Positions 1 through 11,560 are shown, counted from the first letter of the stretch. The stretch: DNA of 64,000 nucleotides from Petrolisthes cinctipes (GCA_033782935.1 JAWQEG010000727.1:220587-284586), one strand, 5' to 3'. Translations and numbers: made by a program. The notes: generated by a model not told the origin, from the letters alone.

Positions 1-47
1 GGTATTGGTAGTAGTGGTGAAGGTATTGGTAGTAGTGGTCAAGGTAT
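1..47. repeat. Short 21-bp tandem repeat at window edge
   Basis: Two copies of a 21-bp unit beginning ggtattggtagtagtggt run up to the left LTR. The array probably continues outside the window. It is the left flank of the gypsy element and does not match the sequence to the right of the other LTR. Confidence 0.7.
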
Positions 48-689
48 TGTACGGCTCCTAGAGGCAAGGCAGGTAAAAGATAAGATTAGCTAGGGTCAGC
101 TAACCAGACTACCTGCCCAGAACCGGCATTAAATAAATAACCAATAGATAGAAAGTAAGATAACCAGGTATCACAAACTATTTATCAGTATAGGTACCTG
201 GAGATAGGAGCAAGGGTCCTTTCAGCTACATGAGGCATGACTCAAAACCTCATGACCTTAGTTCCACGTGATTCATCCTACCACATGACCACAGGTAACC
301 CACAGTAAATCATAACCATCAAGTTGGTAATATTGTATCCAGACACAGCTGTCAACTCCAGTAGAAAATGTATATAAGCAGTGAAGTTTAACTAATAGTT
401 AGGATACTTAACACTGACTCCCAGGGCTATACACTTGTCTCCACAAAGAGAGACCATACAAATAAGACAAGGCACATCAATATAATTCCCTGGATAGATA
501 TAAGTATATATTAGTAAATTAAGCCTTAAGAAACTTGTGAAGTCAATTACCTAAGAAAACCTAAGAAAGCACCCAGTCTTCCACGTTACCTAATACAACA
601 ACAACTACTACTACAACTACAACTCCAAGAATTACACACAAGTAAGTTACCAGTTTCTGCCCAGAGTTCAAGCCTTCAGAACTGGTACA
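48..689 (+). repeat. 5' LTR (642 bp)
   Basis: The repeat begins tgtacggctcc and ends gaactggtaca. It matches 10007-10648 at a constant offset of 9959 with no net indel and roughly a dozen mismatches by eye, about 98% identity. TG...CA ends and an internal TATA-like box are typical of an LTR. It would supply promoter and polyadenylation functions. Confidence 0.88.
371..378 (+). promoter_or_regulatory. TATA-like box in the LTR
   Basis: The string tatataag lies about 370 bp into the window and is preserved at 10330-10337 in the other LTR. A start about 25-30 bp downstream would give a U3/R boundary near position 400. Inferred from sequence only. Confidence 0.45.
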
Positions 690-694
690 TCTGA

Positions 695-705
695 TGGCAG
701 CGGTG
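695..705 (+). other. Putative primer-binding site
   Basis: tggcagcggtg starts 5 nt after the LTR end. A TGG start pairs with the CCA end of a tRNA, and this distance from the LTR is normal for gypsy elements. The tRNA species cannot be named from this alone. Confidence 0.5.
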
Positions 706-1560
706 TTTTTGCAACAAGACAAATTGCAAGGTAAAGATTTCACGGGAGTACAGTGACTAACATAGTTCAAGGACAAGTTGAAGGAATCTACTTGTAAATT
801 CTCTCAAGTAATTTCTTCTGTGGGTATAATCTTACGACCTCTAACGAGGGAGATAAACCACATATTCTTCACCTACAAGAGGCACCTGCTTCAACATAAC
901 TGCAACTGACCTACAATTGGACCTCATCTACTTCCCAACAAACAATCATCACTTCCTCACCACCATATCGGCGTCCCTGCGTATATTCTCTCGTCAGGAC
1001 AACGCCATCACTCCATCACCTCCACGCTGACGCCTCGTTACGTAAATTCTCTCGTAAAGGCAAGTCAACATTCATCATCTTCACTCCAATAACGACTGTT
1101 AGTGTGTTAGTGTGCGAGCTAACTAATCATCGCTTCGTCACTTCACCATCGTCGCCTCGTCAGACAACACCCCAACTAGACTTCAACTCGTCGTCATCGT
1201 CGTTGCAACTAGAGTCAACTAAAAGTAGGTACACATTACATGTTACATTACATTATTTTTCACTTGTCCACGAACATGTTAGAAAAGAATTAGGTTCCTC
1301 ATTAACAGCCCAGAAAGAAAGAAAAGAAGTGCCAAATTAAAACAAAAGTACAGATATTCTCTCCCATTAATCCAAAGGAATCACAACTAACTTCGAATAT
1401 CCCTGATAATGATTCATTAGCCTCCAAGCTAGATTTCACTGCCTCCCCAAGTCTCGTTTGTGGTGCCAACACATTCGAAATACATTCTTCTGCTTTTCCA
1501 ACCTTACCCCCATTAAAGACTCGGTCTGTCATACTATATTAACCTGTATTTTCTCCAACA
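706..1560 (+). other. Gypsy 5' leader, no gene seen
   Basis: This stretch lies between the primer-binding site and the gag start. It has no convincing reading frame and is pyrimidine- and CA-rich with several copies of tctcgt-like motifs. It is best read as untranslated leader of the LTR element. Confidence 0.5.
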
Positions 1561-1824
1561 ATGGCTACTCCTCCACAATCTCCTACTGTCTCTGCTCTTC
1601 TAACAACTTCTTATGACCCCACTACCTCTTCTATGCAAACAATGACAATCTTGCCCACCCACAATTATTCAAAGCATTATACGGGAGATAATCCAAGATA
1701 TGGGATTCATCTCTTCTTGCGTCATTTGGAGGATGTGTTTTACCAAGCGAATATAGAGCAGGACGCACATAAGATAAGATTCGTGAGAGAGCATATTGCA
1801 CCAGATAGTCCAGCCAGTTATATG
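1561..1824 (+). pseudogene. Gypsy gag, N-terminal part, interrupted
   Basis: An open frame of about 88 codons starts at an ATG in good context (caacaATGG). It is rich in Ser/Thr/Pro at the start, then has a gag-like helical stretch with FLRHLEDVF and IRFVREHIAPDS. It is cut at the codons for PASY by the poly-T end of an inserted LINE; gag coding resumes near 3268. A gag assigns capsid function for packaging of element RNA. The call rests on position and on the zinc knuckle downstream in the same order. Confidence 0.6.
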
Positions 1825-3267
1825 TTTTTTTTTTTTTTTTTTTTTTTACATATAGTGAGTGGAGGAAAGGAAAAAACAAATAAATAAATGGTTCCATTTG
1901 CCTATTGGCATCCTCCACTCATAAAATATTTAAAACAACTGGATTTAAATTGCTGGGGGTTATAACTTGCTGGAAAACATTCCCTTGGTAGAGAATTCCA
2001 CAGGGAAGTAGTACGGGGAGTAAATGAATTTTTGTAAGCAGTTGTCCTGCAACGTGGAGGAGTCAGTGTGAACTCATGCACATTCTCAGCTGCCCTAGTC
2101 CTCCGTGGGAAGACGCGAAGGGGTGGTATAATCGGGGCAAGTTCATCCGAACATTTCTTATAAAAGTATCTATAAAATAGTGCAAGGAAAGCAACATTTC
2201 TACGTACTGATAAGGGAGGGAATTCATTAGTGACCATAGGATTATTGATCAGTCTGATAGCTCTGTTTTGAATTTTATCTAATTGTCAACACCACCGATC
2301 CACAACCAGCCCACAGAGGTGAACAATATTCCATCTGGGAATGCACATGACTCTTATATATTACTGCTAACTGCTCGTCAGTCAAATAATTACAAGCTCT
2401 GTATAAAAGTCCCATCTTCCTAGATGCAGTTTTGGCAATGGATTTTACATAGGGAGTCCAACTGAGGTTTTCATTTAAAGTTACATTAAGGAGATCAATG
2501 CTGTGGGACTTGGGGATATTTGTATTATTGAAAATAATGTGAGAATCTTGATTATCTGATCTATTTGAGAACGGGATGTATTTAGTTTTATTTGCATTGA
2601 AAGAAGCTAGGTTGTTTTGTCCCCATTCAAAGATCTTCGTTAAGTCTTCATTTAATGAAATTGAAGTGGCAAGTTTGTATTCTAAAATATTGTGTTGAGT
2701 AAAACTATCATTAAATGAGAAGGAACTGTGAATAGTTGAATCATCAACATAGGAGTGAATTGAATTCTGAGTAACTGACAAAAGATCATTAATATGAATG
2801 AGGAACAAAGTTGGAGCCAAGACCGCTCCTTGAGGAACAACAGCATTAATGGGATGAAAGTCGGAATACAGACCATCTACCATCACACGTAATTTTCTGT
2901 TGCTAAGATATGAATTAATTAGGGGAACAAAAGATTGAAGGCCATAATGTGGAAGCTTAGACAGTAATGATCTGTGCCATACTCTGTCAAAGGCTTTAGA
3001 TATATCAAGGCAAATTGTGTGAGTCTCTCCATGTTTATCAGTTGATTGGAATATGTTATCTGTGAAATAACAGAGCAGGTCCACAGTAGATCGTCTCTGT
3101 CTAAAGCCATATTGCTTATCATTTAGCAGATGATTTTTCTCAAGGTGTTTAACAAAGTGATTGTTAAGAACTATTTCAAATACTTTATTAACTACAAGTG
3201 CTTTTTCTGATCCAAAGAATTTAACGTCATATGCTACATACTTATTGATGTTTTTGGGGATGGTAAA
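1825..3267 (-). mobile_element. 5'-truncated LINE inserted in gypsy gag
   Basis: On the plus strand the insertion begins with 23 T (1825-1847), which is the poly-A tail of a minus-strand LINE. The 3' half of an RT follows and the element stops near 3267, where gag coding resumes. It is therefore a 5'-truncated target-primed insertion. A clear target duplication could not be found by eye, because the right junction is only located to within a few bases. Confidence 0.8.
1902..3255 (-). pseudogene. Non-LTR reverse transcriptase (jockey/CR1-like), frameshifted
   Basis: Reading the minus strand from about 3255, the protein has the RT core order: YGFRQRRSTVDLL, ISKAFDRVWH, YLSNRKLRVMVDG, VVPQGAVLAPTLF, HSYVDDSTI, then the thumb MEYCSPLW. 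The catalytic YVDD is intact. A one-base shift near 2283 moves the C-terminal part (NNPMVTNEF to the end at 1902) to another frame. That tail with RTRAAENVHEF and FTPRTTSLWNSLP is typical of this RT group. No endonuclease is present because of the 5' truncation. Clade is uncertain. Confidence 0.85.
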
Positions 3268-3702
3268 CTACATAATTCATTATCATGGGTTCAGAGAATG
3301 TTTAAAACAAAGGCAGACAACATAAATACAAGTGAACCAGCAAAAGCACTTGGACTATCAGGGTCTCTAGCTCTGAATTCGAAGGAATCTCGTATTATAC
3401 ATCGTGAATTGCAGATTACTCAATCCATGGGTACGAAGATTTTTAATTTTGATGCCACACCGACTCAAGGGAAATCACACGGAAAACGTTGCAAACACTG
3501 TAACGGAAATAATCATATTACCAATGAATGTTATAACTTGCATAATACTAAAAGAAATTATCAAGGGAAAAGTAATCATACATACTATTCTTTACATGAG
3601 TCAAATTCGCATTCCTTAGATGAATACATGATCCTTAACAGAATGAAACAGGACTTGCACAATCGAAACATGATGTATGAAACGAGACCGCCACAATATT
3701 AA
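3268..3702 (+). pseudogene. Gypsy gag C-terminus with CCHC zinc knuckle
   Basis: The frame reads through to a nucleocapsid knuckle CKHCNGNNHITNEC (C-x2-C-x4-H-x4-C) encoded near 3490-3530 and preceded by basic residues. This is the RNA-binding end of gag. It continues the gag broken by the LINE at 1825. The end at 3702 may be the true gag stop or decay. Confidence 0.75.
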
Positions 3703-4680
3703 AATAGCATCAAACGTCCCGAAAATAAAACTGTAAGCCCTGTCGTCGCATTTACCGATAATGTACTATAATTCCCTGACCTAGTATCACATTGTAACAC
3801 TCCATTAATAATTAGACACAGGCACAGCAGTTTCCTTGTTATCGGATAATTCCTTTAACATATTGTGCAAATTAGGTCCCCAGCGGCATTTATAAACCAA
3901 GATTGAGCTGGTGACATAGAATTGTCAACCATGACAGGCAATAAATAACAGGTATTAGGGACACTAACCCTTCCTGTACGGTTAGACAAGGGAACTAACC
4001 ATATACATATTGAATTTTATATAATACGAAATTATAAACTAGGTTTATCATACCTTATCAAACAAACCATAATAATAAACCCTAAACATAAAATAATACA
4101 TTTTAGGAATTAATGTATTCCAATACAGGATTGTCCAGGCCAATATATAAGTCCATGTAATGTTAATCCCAATACATATTGAAAATGAGGGAAATGACTC
4201 CATTATCATAAAGGCCATTGCTGCATATAATATTATATTAACTCCAAATTTCGTCCATAAATTGAAGGTAAAGCTTCCATCTCATGTACAGCCACAAACT
4301 ACCGTTCTATCCTTAATAGAACCAGTAAAATAATATATAACTTTATTACTTTACCTAATGTAAACAGTGGAAATATCACTGATATTAATAAAACATCTAC
4401 CAATATTCATGTAAAGAAAGGAACATATCTATGTGATCTGTACAGATGGAAGTTAGACCAAATACCACAAGGAAATATTGTATCGGTTCTTACCGAAGGC
4501 TATAAATAGATAGTCACGTAAGGGAGCAACTTAGACATTTTGTCAGTGGACACAATTTTCCACTTTATCGTGATAATCTCATCACCATACTAGCCACATA
4601 TCGAAATGCGATTGCCCTACCTGGTGAATCCTTAGGATGAACCAACATTATGAAGCATACCATTACACTAACATCTCCTC
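3703..4680 (+). pseudogene. Gypsy protease remnant and decayed linker
   Basis: At 3815 the codons read DTGTAVSLLS, the aspartic-protease active site (D-T-G) of retropepsins, in a short open patch. The rest up to the RT is broken by many stops, so only the motif and its position between gag and RT support the call. Confidence 0.55.
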
Positions 4681-5830
4681 AACCCATTTATTCGAGCATA
4701 TAGACTACCGTACCTCATAGTAGGCAGAAAGTTGTAAAGAAAATTATTAATGAAATGATGGATGAAGGCATTATTAAGAATTCTAACTCCCCTTTTAACA
4801 GCCCGATGTTGTTGGTTTAAAAAAAAAAAAAAAATAATGGTGAATTTAGGCCAGTCATTGATTGCAGAAAAATAAATAATGCTACAATTAAAGATAAATA
4901 TCCCCTCCCTCCTTTAAGATGTTTTGTCTAACATTGGTGAAACAAGACCTATGATATTCTCCACCTTAAAACTTCGTCAGTGGAAACTGGCAAGTAGCAT
5001 TAATAATAAAAGTCAACCCATTACAACATTTAATACTTCCCATGGTTATTATGAATACATTCGTAGACCATTTGGGTTATGTAATGCTCCATCCACATTT
5101 CAGCATATGGTCAATTTTCGTATTGGTTTTATTAATAATGTAGTCATCGCTAATCTCAACGATTTGATTATTTTTCTAAAGACGTACATTCATAATAAGT
5201 AACAATAAAGAAGCTTATCCAGATATTACATTAGGTAGGCCTCAAACTTTAAATGTCTATGTGTCATTTTCTTACCAGAAAAATAAAATTTTAGGTTATA
5301 CATTAACCGCCACTGTGCTCCATACACAATCTGATAAAATACGAGCAATGAAAGTATTCACTATTCTAAATAAATGCTACTAACGTAAAATCATTCTTGG
5401 GTTTATGTTCTTATTATAGAATCTTTGTAAAGAATTTTTCCCAAGTAGCTAAACCCCTAAATAATCAACTCGAGATTTTGTATGGATGCCAGAAAAAACA
5501 GCTGAGCTTTGAATTATTAAAGGTTAAATAATGTCAGCTCCAATTTTTGCGTTCCCAAATATTCATTAACTTATATCACGTGTACAGATGCTTCTTCAGT
5601 AGGCTTAGGCGCTGTACTTATGTAAGAGTTAGCTATGGGTCTATGTCAGGTATGTGCTTATGCTTCGAGAATATTAAATGCACAGGGAACTCGTTACTCT
5701 GTAACAAAACAAAAAACTTAAGCAATCTTATGGGCACTTCGTACTTTTAGAAAAATCGTATTCGGCTATCCTTTACAAGTTTTTCGCGAAGTATCAAACA
5801 ATCCTTGGCTTACTATAACCTCAAACCCTA
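4681..5830 (+). pseudogene. Gypsy RT and RNase H remnant
   Basis: Pieces in shifting frames give the gypsy series: GIIKNSNSPFNSPMLLV, GEFRPVIDCRKINNATIKD, YEYIRRPFGLCNAPSTFQ, then a connection FLGLCSYYRIFVKNF (about 5393-5440) and an RNase H CTDASSVGLGAVL (about 5580) followed by TRYSVTKQK. The catalytic YLDD box is changed to NLND near 5148-5165, which removes one of the two adjacent aspartates. An A-run near 4820 and several stops break the frame. It cannot encode a working enzyme. Confidence 0.85.
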
Positions 5831-6640
5831 ACGGGAAAATTAGCCAGATAATATCTAACAATTCAGGAATTTCTCCCGCATATTGATATTAACTACCTTC
5901 CAGGACGATTAAATAAAGTATATATAGATCCCTTAAACAGTCATCTTGTCCTTTAGTTCCGAGGACACCCATGGACTTTGACCTTAATGCGGTTTGTAAA
6001 CATTAGCAAACGGATTCTATGATAAATGTAATAAGATATTCATTAAAACTGAGGATGACAATAATGGACCAGAATTACTTAAATAACTTTTCCCTTTATG
6101 ATGATATTATTTACAGAAAACTAAGGAAACGTGACGTACAAACCAATCACATAGTGATACAACGAATAATAATTCCCTCAGTATTAATTACCCTTATATC
6201 ATAATGCAGCAGGACATCCTGGGAGAGATATGTACCTGACCACTCTCCATACAATATACTATTAACATAAACTAAGGGTAGATGATAAAAAACATATATC
6301 GCTCAGTGCGAGACATGCAATGCAAATCAAGGCCATACATTTGGACCTGTTCTATGACGGGAATCCCTAATCCTGGACAAATCATGGGACATAGTAGGAA
6401 TAGATCTACTTTCCTTACCAATTTCGAATCAGGGTGCAAATAAGTTATTACCTATGGTTAACCATTTTCTAGATATCTAGTGGCGGCACCACTACGATAA
6501 AAACCGCAAATGTAAGTGCACATAATTATATTTAAAATCATATTAAAATTCCCATATACATGTCCCGATATTATAAAAGGTATCTGATTTCTACTATATT
6601 AAGCAAACGTTTGTATTACCATATCTCCCAGCACCTCATG
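5831..6640 (+). pseudogene. Gypsy integrase remnant
   Basis: From about 6019 there is an open stretch with a YDDIIYRKL-type N-terminus, then HNAAGHPG (about 6201) and CETCNANQ (about 6310), which are the two halves of an HHCC zinc domain. WDIVGIDLL (about 6390) and a decayed MVNHFS-R-Y follow, matching the start of the gypsy integrase core. Stops and shifts throughout. The order after RNase H confirms a Ty3/gypsy element. Confidence 0.75.
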
Positions 6641-6910
6641 GGTTAACAAAACGGCAAAACCGTAAAATACTAGAAATACTTCGTGGCACAGAAACAATGA
6701 AAATCCCTCCACATGGGAAGACTGCATCGATATGACAGTCAATAAACACTACAAAACACGGAAATAAAGGGAAAAACTCCACATGAAATACTATATGGCG
6801 TATGGATACCTCTTCCATATGATATAACAATTGCCACAAAGAAGCCATGCTACAACATGGACATCTACGCTGAACGACAGTGAGTTGCATTTCAACAATT
6901 TCATCATGAT

Positions 6911-7160
6911 GTACAAAACAATTTATAGGCTTGCAGGGAAATAATGCGTAATCGCCGACATAACAAAACAAATTATAGGCTTGCAGGGAAATAATGCGTA
7001 ATCGCCGACATAACAAAACAAATTATAGGCTTGCAGGGAAATAATGCATAATCGCCGACATAACAAAACAAATTATAGGCTTGCAGGGAAGTAATGCGTG
7101 ATTGCTGACATAACAAAACAAATTATAGGCTTGCAGGGAAATAATGCGTGATCGCCGACA
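6911..7160 (+). repeat. 50-bp tandem repeat, 5 copies
   Basis: Five consecutive 50-bp units (starts 6911, 6961, 7011, 7061, 7111) each contain ttataggcttgcaggga. The first differs at its start and the fourth carries several substitutions. The array lies just after the integrase remnant inside the gypsy interior. No coding role is seen. Confidence 0.9.
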
Positions 7161-9190
7161 TAATGGGTACCCGATCGAAACTTCACACTGTCATGTCTTT
7201 AGTAGGTATAACCTTATAATGAAGAATAATTTTACCAGGCGGATTATATTGTTTATGTAAACAGAGTATAAAATTGGTACAAAGCGCACAAAAACCCAAC
7301 ATCCAAAATAAAACCAATCAATATCTCTGGGACATCAACAATTTCCTCTTCCTAATAATATTATCCCTACTACTGATGGTAATATAATAAACAATTACAA
7401 ACAAAAACTCCGATCGGTTTCCAATGAAAAATAATATTTCTTTTTACAGATGTGGCCCAAATCAACCTATACAACGGTTTTCATGTCTATACTCGCGGCG
7501 GCTACAAGCTCTGGCGAAGTGCATAACACAGATAAAGATGACGTCTTAAATCCGAGAGCTCTCGTTTACAATTTTATCAAACAGTTAAAAAGAAAAGGAA
7601 AATAAATAAAACATTGGTGACGAACGATATGATCACTATTTCTTACTCTTTACAGGATATATGAATTATTACATAAATTTTCTGCCATTGAGCAGTGGTT
7701 ACAGATAAGGTACTTAATGATACACTGGATTTGTTTGACAGGTATCACACAAATGAATTTACCTATTTAAATGCATTATATTCTATAGTGTCCTTTCACT
7801 ATTGGGTGCCCTACAAATGAAGTCAGCGACTCAGGTAATATTGCTCGCTTATTATACAACAAATATAATGGCTTAGAGCCATCATCACAGCCTAGAGTGT
7901 GGTTTAGATAATTTTTAAGTGAAATTTCATGAGCACTATTTGGTACTGCTTAGATAGTGGTATATGTAGGGGTTTCTTAATCTCACATCGTGCAGCAGCG
8001 AAACATAAAGAAGAGGAGTCGAAGGATGACAACCAAACGCCATGTCTCCCTCTTGATCTCTGTTTATTTTCTAACACACAAGTCTCCAGCAAAACAATAA
8101 TAACATACATAATCTTTACATCATTTGCCAAACATACACCCCAAATTATGATATCAACTAGGCTATGTCACTTGTTCATAAATATATACTGATGAGATCT
8201 TAATCTAATTACTAAATAAAGGGAAGTATATATCTGAAATAGTATTGGAACCTCAGAATGAAATCTAGGGAAAATGAAGGAAAACGGTGAACATATACAA
8301 CATAAAGAAAATGGAATTTATCCGGTTACTGATGTAGACACATAATAACACTAACAGAATTCGAAATTCAACAGTATACAAGCATTATCCCATAAATAAA
8401 AGATTGCGGGACAAGCCGTTGCAAATCAAGATAAGGTAGAATAACAGGTATTTACTGTATTAGTACAAATCATTGCACAGAAACCACATACAATTAATAT
8501 AACTTTACATGACCAACGAAAGAAAATATCTACATATATGGAATAATCACATCATATGTTTAGGCTTCTATTTATTTCTGTAAGTTGGCAGGAAAATGAA
8601 TTGCGATGAGGAACTTAGAGAGGAATGACAATCATTTATTAAAAATAGTATTTACTGCGAGTACGGTAAGATCAACTCACAATTATTACCACTCCAACAA
8701 CTACGAAATGTAATGGTACAATCAATGATGAAATATCATCTTACTTATTATCTTTCATGAAACATTATTATACAGTCATGCGTAGTATTTTAATACAAGA
8801 TCATATACTCATTATTATTATTCCCATAAGAGGTAAAATGTTATTAACAAGCTACGCACTTCAACAATTCCCAATGAAAATGGAAGTAATCCTTTAATAT
8901 TCGATTTTCATCCAATAAGTATTATTCCTAGTGATGACATCATCAGTGACACACAACACTTCAAGTGCCATGTTGCATATCTTCATATATGTTTGTCTTG
9001 CATATTTCTTTGCATTTAAGTTGCATTTAAGTCTCCGTAGAATTCAAAATCTCCATTTGCTTGTAATCAAAGTAATACTAATCAAACACTATATGCATGT
9101 ACATTCATATCTATTACTAATCAAAACTCTCTTTCATCATCCTATTTTAATTTCCACTATCTATACTTACCTGCTGATATATAATTAACA
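7161..9190 (+). other. Gypsy 3' interior, possible env-like remnant
   Basis: No clean gene. At 7440-7452 a pyrimidine tract ending ttttacag is followed at once by an ATG frame (7450-7605) whose first 25 residues are hydrophobic with small residues, like a signal peptide. Scattered hydrophobic patches in shifting frames follow to about 8990. Some insect gypsy elements have a spliced env at this place, so the position fits, but no env family motif is firmly visible and the region is heavily decayed. Confidence 0.25.
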
Positions 9191-10006
9191 TTAATTTGCC
9201 CTAATCACCCTACACATGGTAGGGTTTAAGGCTACTATAAAGAAGCAGACTCATGTAAAATACGATCCAAGGGAATCGTTACCTTGCCTAGTAAACATAC
9301 ATTGCTTGAAAACATAACACATTCTCTTTCACTTTTCAACATATTTCATTTAATGTCGACTTATTTAACATCTCCTAATTATCAGTTGTTTCATAAACAA
9401 ATGAATCTATTATGTTACTCAATGAGACTAGGATTCAAACATCCTTATTATATCATTTGATTCCTCCATATATTGATCAAAATAAAACTTGGTACCAATG
9501 TCTATTATCCCATGTCTTATCTTTCTGGCATGTACTACAATTTTTTTTATATTGTATAAGACAGTCTACTATACTATTTTTGTATTGTATATGAAAGTCT
9601 ATCGACGTATACTGAATTATCTTGTATTGAAAAGAATCAGACTGTTATTTCAAAGCCACAACATAGCAACACGGCTCCCCCCTCATTAATGTGTGAATCT
9701 TTAGCATAGGTTAGCTTATATACACTCAATAACATGCACCTAGCTAAACACATTAATTTTAAGATGATTTCTTTATGTACCATGTATTTATATTCATGTA
9801 TTACCGGTAATGTTAATTTTAAGCATATGGTGTGCCTATGTCTTGGATGTCTATTTTGTATTAGTATTTAAGTATTCATTGTTAATTTCCAAGCTCCTTT
9901 ATCCCTTTCCTCTGGATGAATCATCCTTGGATATACCAAGTATTGTAAAATTTGTTCCCACAATAAAGTTCTAATCTGGGACAGATTTGGCAGCTGGCTC
10001 GAGCGA
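9191..10006 (+). other. AT-rich tail with LTR-like end before the 3' LTR
   Basis: No gene. The last 60 bp read like the end of a different LTR: a polyadenylation signal aataaa at 9961-9966, then ctgggaca, then tggcagctggctcgag about 20 bp before the 3' LTR. That last string resembles a primer-binding site, which normally follows a left LTR. A polypurine tract, expected here, is absent. Confidence 0.35.
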
Positions 10007-10648
10007 TGTACGGCTCCAAGAGGCAAGGCAGGTAAATGATAAGATTAGCTAGGGTCAGCTAACCAGACTACCTGCCCAGAACCGGCATTAAATAAATAAC
10101 CAATAGATAGACAGTAAGATAACCAGGTATCACAAACTATTTATCAGTATAGGTACCTGGAGATAGGAGCAAGGGTCCTTTCAGCTACATGAGGCATGAC
10201 TCAAAACCTCGTGACCATAGTCCCACGTGATTCATCCTACCACATGACCACAGGTAACCCACAGTAAATCATAACCATCAAGTTGGTAATATTGTATCCA
10301 GACACAGCTGTCAACTCCAGTAGAAAATGTATATAAGCAGTGAAGTTTAACTAATAGTTAGGATACTTAACACTGACTCCCAGGGCTATACACTTGTCTC
10401 CACAAAGAGAGACCATACAAATAAGACAAGGCACATCATTATCATTCCCTGGATAGATATAAGTATATATTAATAAATTAAACCTTAAGAAACTTGTGAA
10501 GTCAATTACCTAAGAAAACCTAAGAAAGCACCCCGTCTTCCACGTTACCTAATACAACAACAACTACTACTACAACTACAACTCCAAGAATTACACACAA
10601 GTAAGTTACCAGTTTCTGCCCAGAGTTCAAGCCTTCAGAACTGGTACA
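10007..10648 (+). repeat. 3' LTR (642 bp)
   Basis: Same length and ends as 48-689, with about a dozen substitutions. It abuts, at its right edge, the inside of a 66-bp LINE-B repeat (ctgggtctactgctcctg), so the element sits in, or was joined to, a LINE-B fragment. Confidence 0.88.
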
Positions 10649-11470
10649 CTGGGTCTACTGCTCCTGCCACTCGTTTACATATTGCTATGCCTGTAAATCA
10701 TTATATTCTTCCTGCTGGGTTTACTGCTCCTGTCACTCGTTTACATATTGCTGTGCCTGTAAATCAAGAGCGGACAACCTTTGTACAGTAGGGCGAAGGT
10801 CAGATGAGACTTTCAGGAGCATGTCGCAGGCAGTAGTGACAAACGTTAACCACAAAGTGGCTTTGCATAAAAAATTTATTGAAACAAACATACAAATTAG
10901 TGAGATGGTTTGGTGACATTGTTCATTGAAGAGTGTTCTTGGTAAACATACAAATTAGTGTGATGGTTGGTTCTACTTGCCATAAACAATTGTTTTAATG
11001 TTCAGTTCAATGGATGAGAAACACAACAGAAGAATATTATTGAGGTGACAGTCCGAGAGCTGATAGTGAAGGTGAGACTTGGTGACCAGAGTACCAAGAG
11101 AGAGTGCACGGTTGACAAACAGTATTTGTCTCGGGCTGGACGATAGGACATCATGGGCCAGATCTGGTCTGCAGTCAGAGGTTGGCCACCCATTGCAGGC
11201 CAGATTCCATTATTAATTCGGAGTATGTTCACGGGCCACACAATATGCCTCTGTGTGCCGAATGTTACCCGCTCCTACTCTAAATATAGCCTGATGGACA
11301 TCTTATTTATGACTTATATGTTACTTACTATTTACCTTTCTTTGTCGGACTAGTTATACTCTGATCTTTTCTTTGCCAGTCATGTCGTTTACAAGTTATT
11401 TGTCTGCCAGACACACCTCCAACTTCGTTGTACCTCCCATTCATAGATGCTTTACACAAGAGAGTTTTAT
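10649..11470 (+). pseudogene. LINE-B endonuclease fragment A, split by hAT element
   Basis: 10649-10764 carries nearly two copies of a 66-bp unit that encodes PAGSTAPATRLHIAVP-like residues. 11286-11460 resumes with YMLLTIYLSLSD and DLFFASHVVYKLFV. Both parts align to one run of the LINE-B endonuclease ORF at 36390-36600 (LPAGSSASATRLRIVVP, then EQLYSDLVSANHYFYRL). The gap between them is a transposon insertion. The fragment is non-functional. Confidence 0.75.
10765..11277. mobile_element. Non-autonomous hAT-like element, copy A
   Basis: The 513-bp block starts caagagcggacaacct and its far end, read in reverse, is taggagcgggtaacat, an imperfect terminal inverted repeat of about 16 bp. It is flanked by near-identical 8-mers ctgtaaat (10757-10764) and ctctaaat (11278-11285), with TA at the centre as in many hAT target sites. 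There is no transposase. The same element sits at the same LINE-B position at 41465 and 63680. Confidence 0.65.
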
Positions 11471-11509
11471 ACAGAGTAGTTGACAGTAGCATTCTTGTCT
11501 TGTCTCATA

Positions 11510-11510
<1 letters not shown>

Positions 11511-11555
<45 letters not shown>
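11511..11555. repeat. (GA)n microsatellite
   Basis: A nearly pure GA run directly follows LINE-B fragment A. The same junction (LINE-B then GA) occurs at 42428. Confidence 0.95.

Positions 11556-11560
<5 letters not shown>

Larger units (their letters stand above)
48..10648 (+). mobile_element. Ty3/gypsy-like LTR retrotransposon, decayed interior
   Basis: Two 642-bp direct repeats starting TG and ending CA bracket remnants in the order gag, zinc knuckle, protease, RT, RNase H, integrase. That order (integrase after RNase H) is the Ty3/gypsy order. The interior is full of stops and frameshifts and carries a minus-strand LINE insertion, yet the LTRs are almost identical. The 5 bp outside each end (ggtat and ctggg) differ, so no target-site duplication is seen. 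The element could be a non-autonomous copy moved in trans, or a chimera of two elements. Confidence 0.8.

Noticed and set aside
48..10648. Complete infectious-type errantivirus
   Set aside because: All enzymatic domains are interrupted, the RT active site is mutated and no target duplication is visible.
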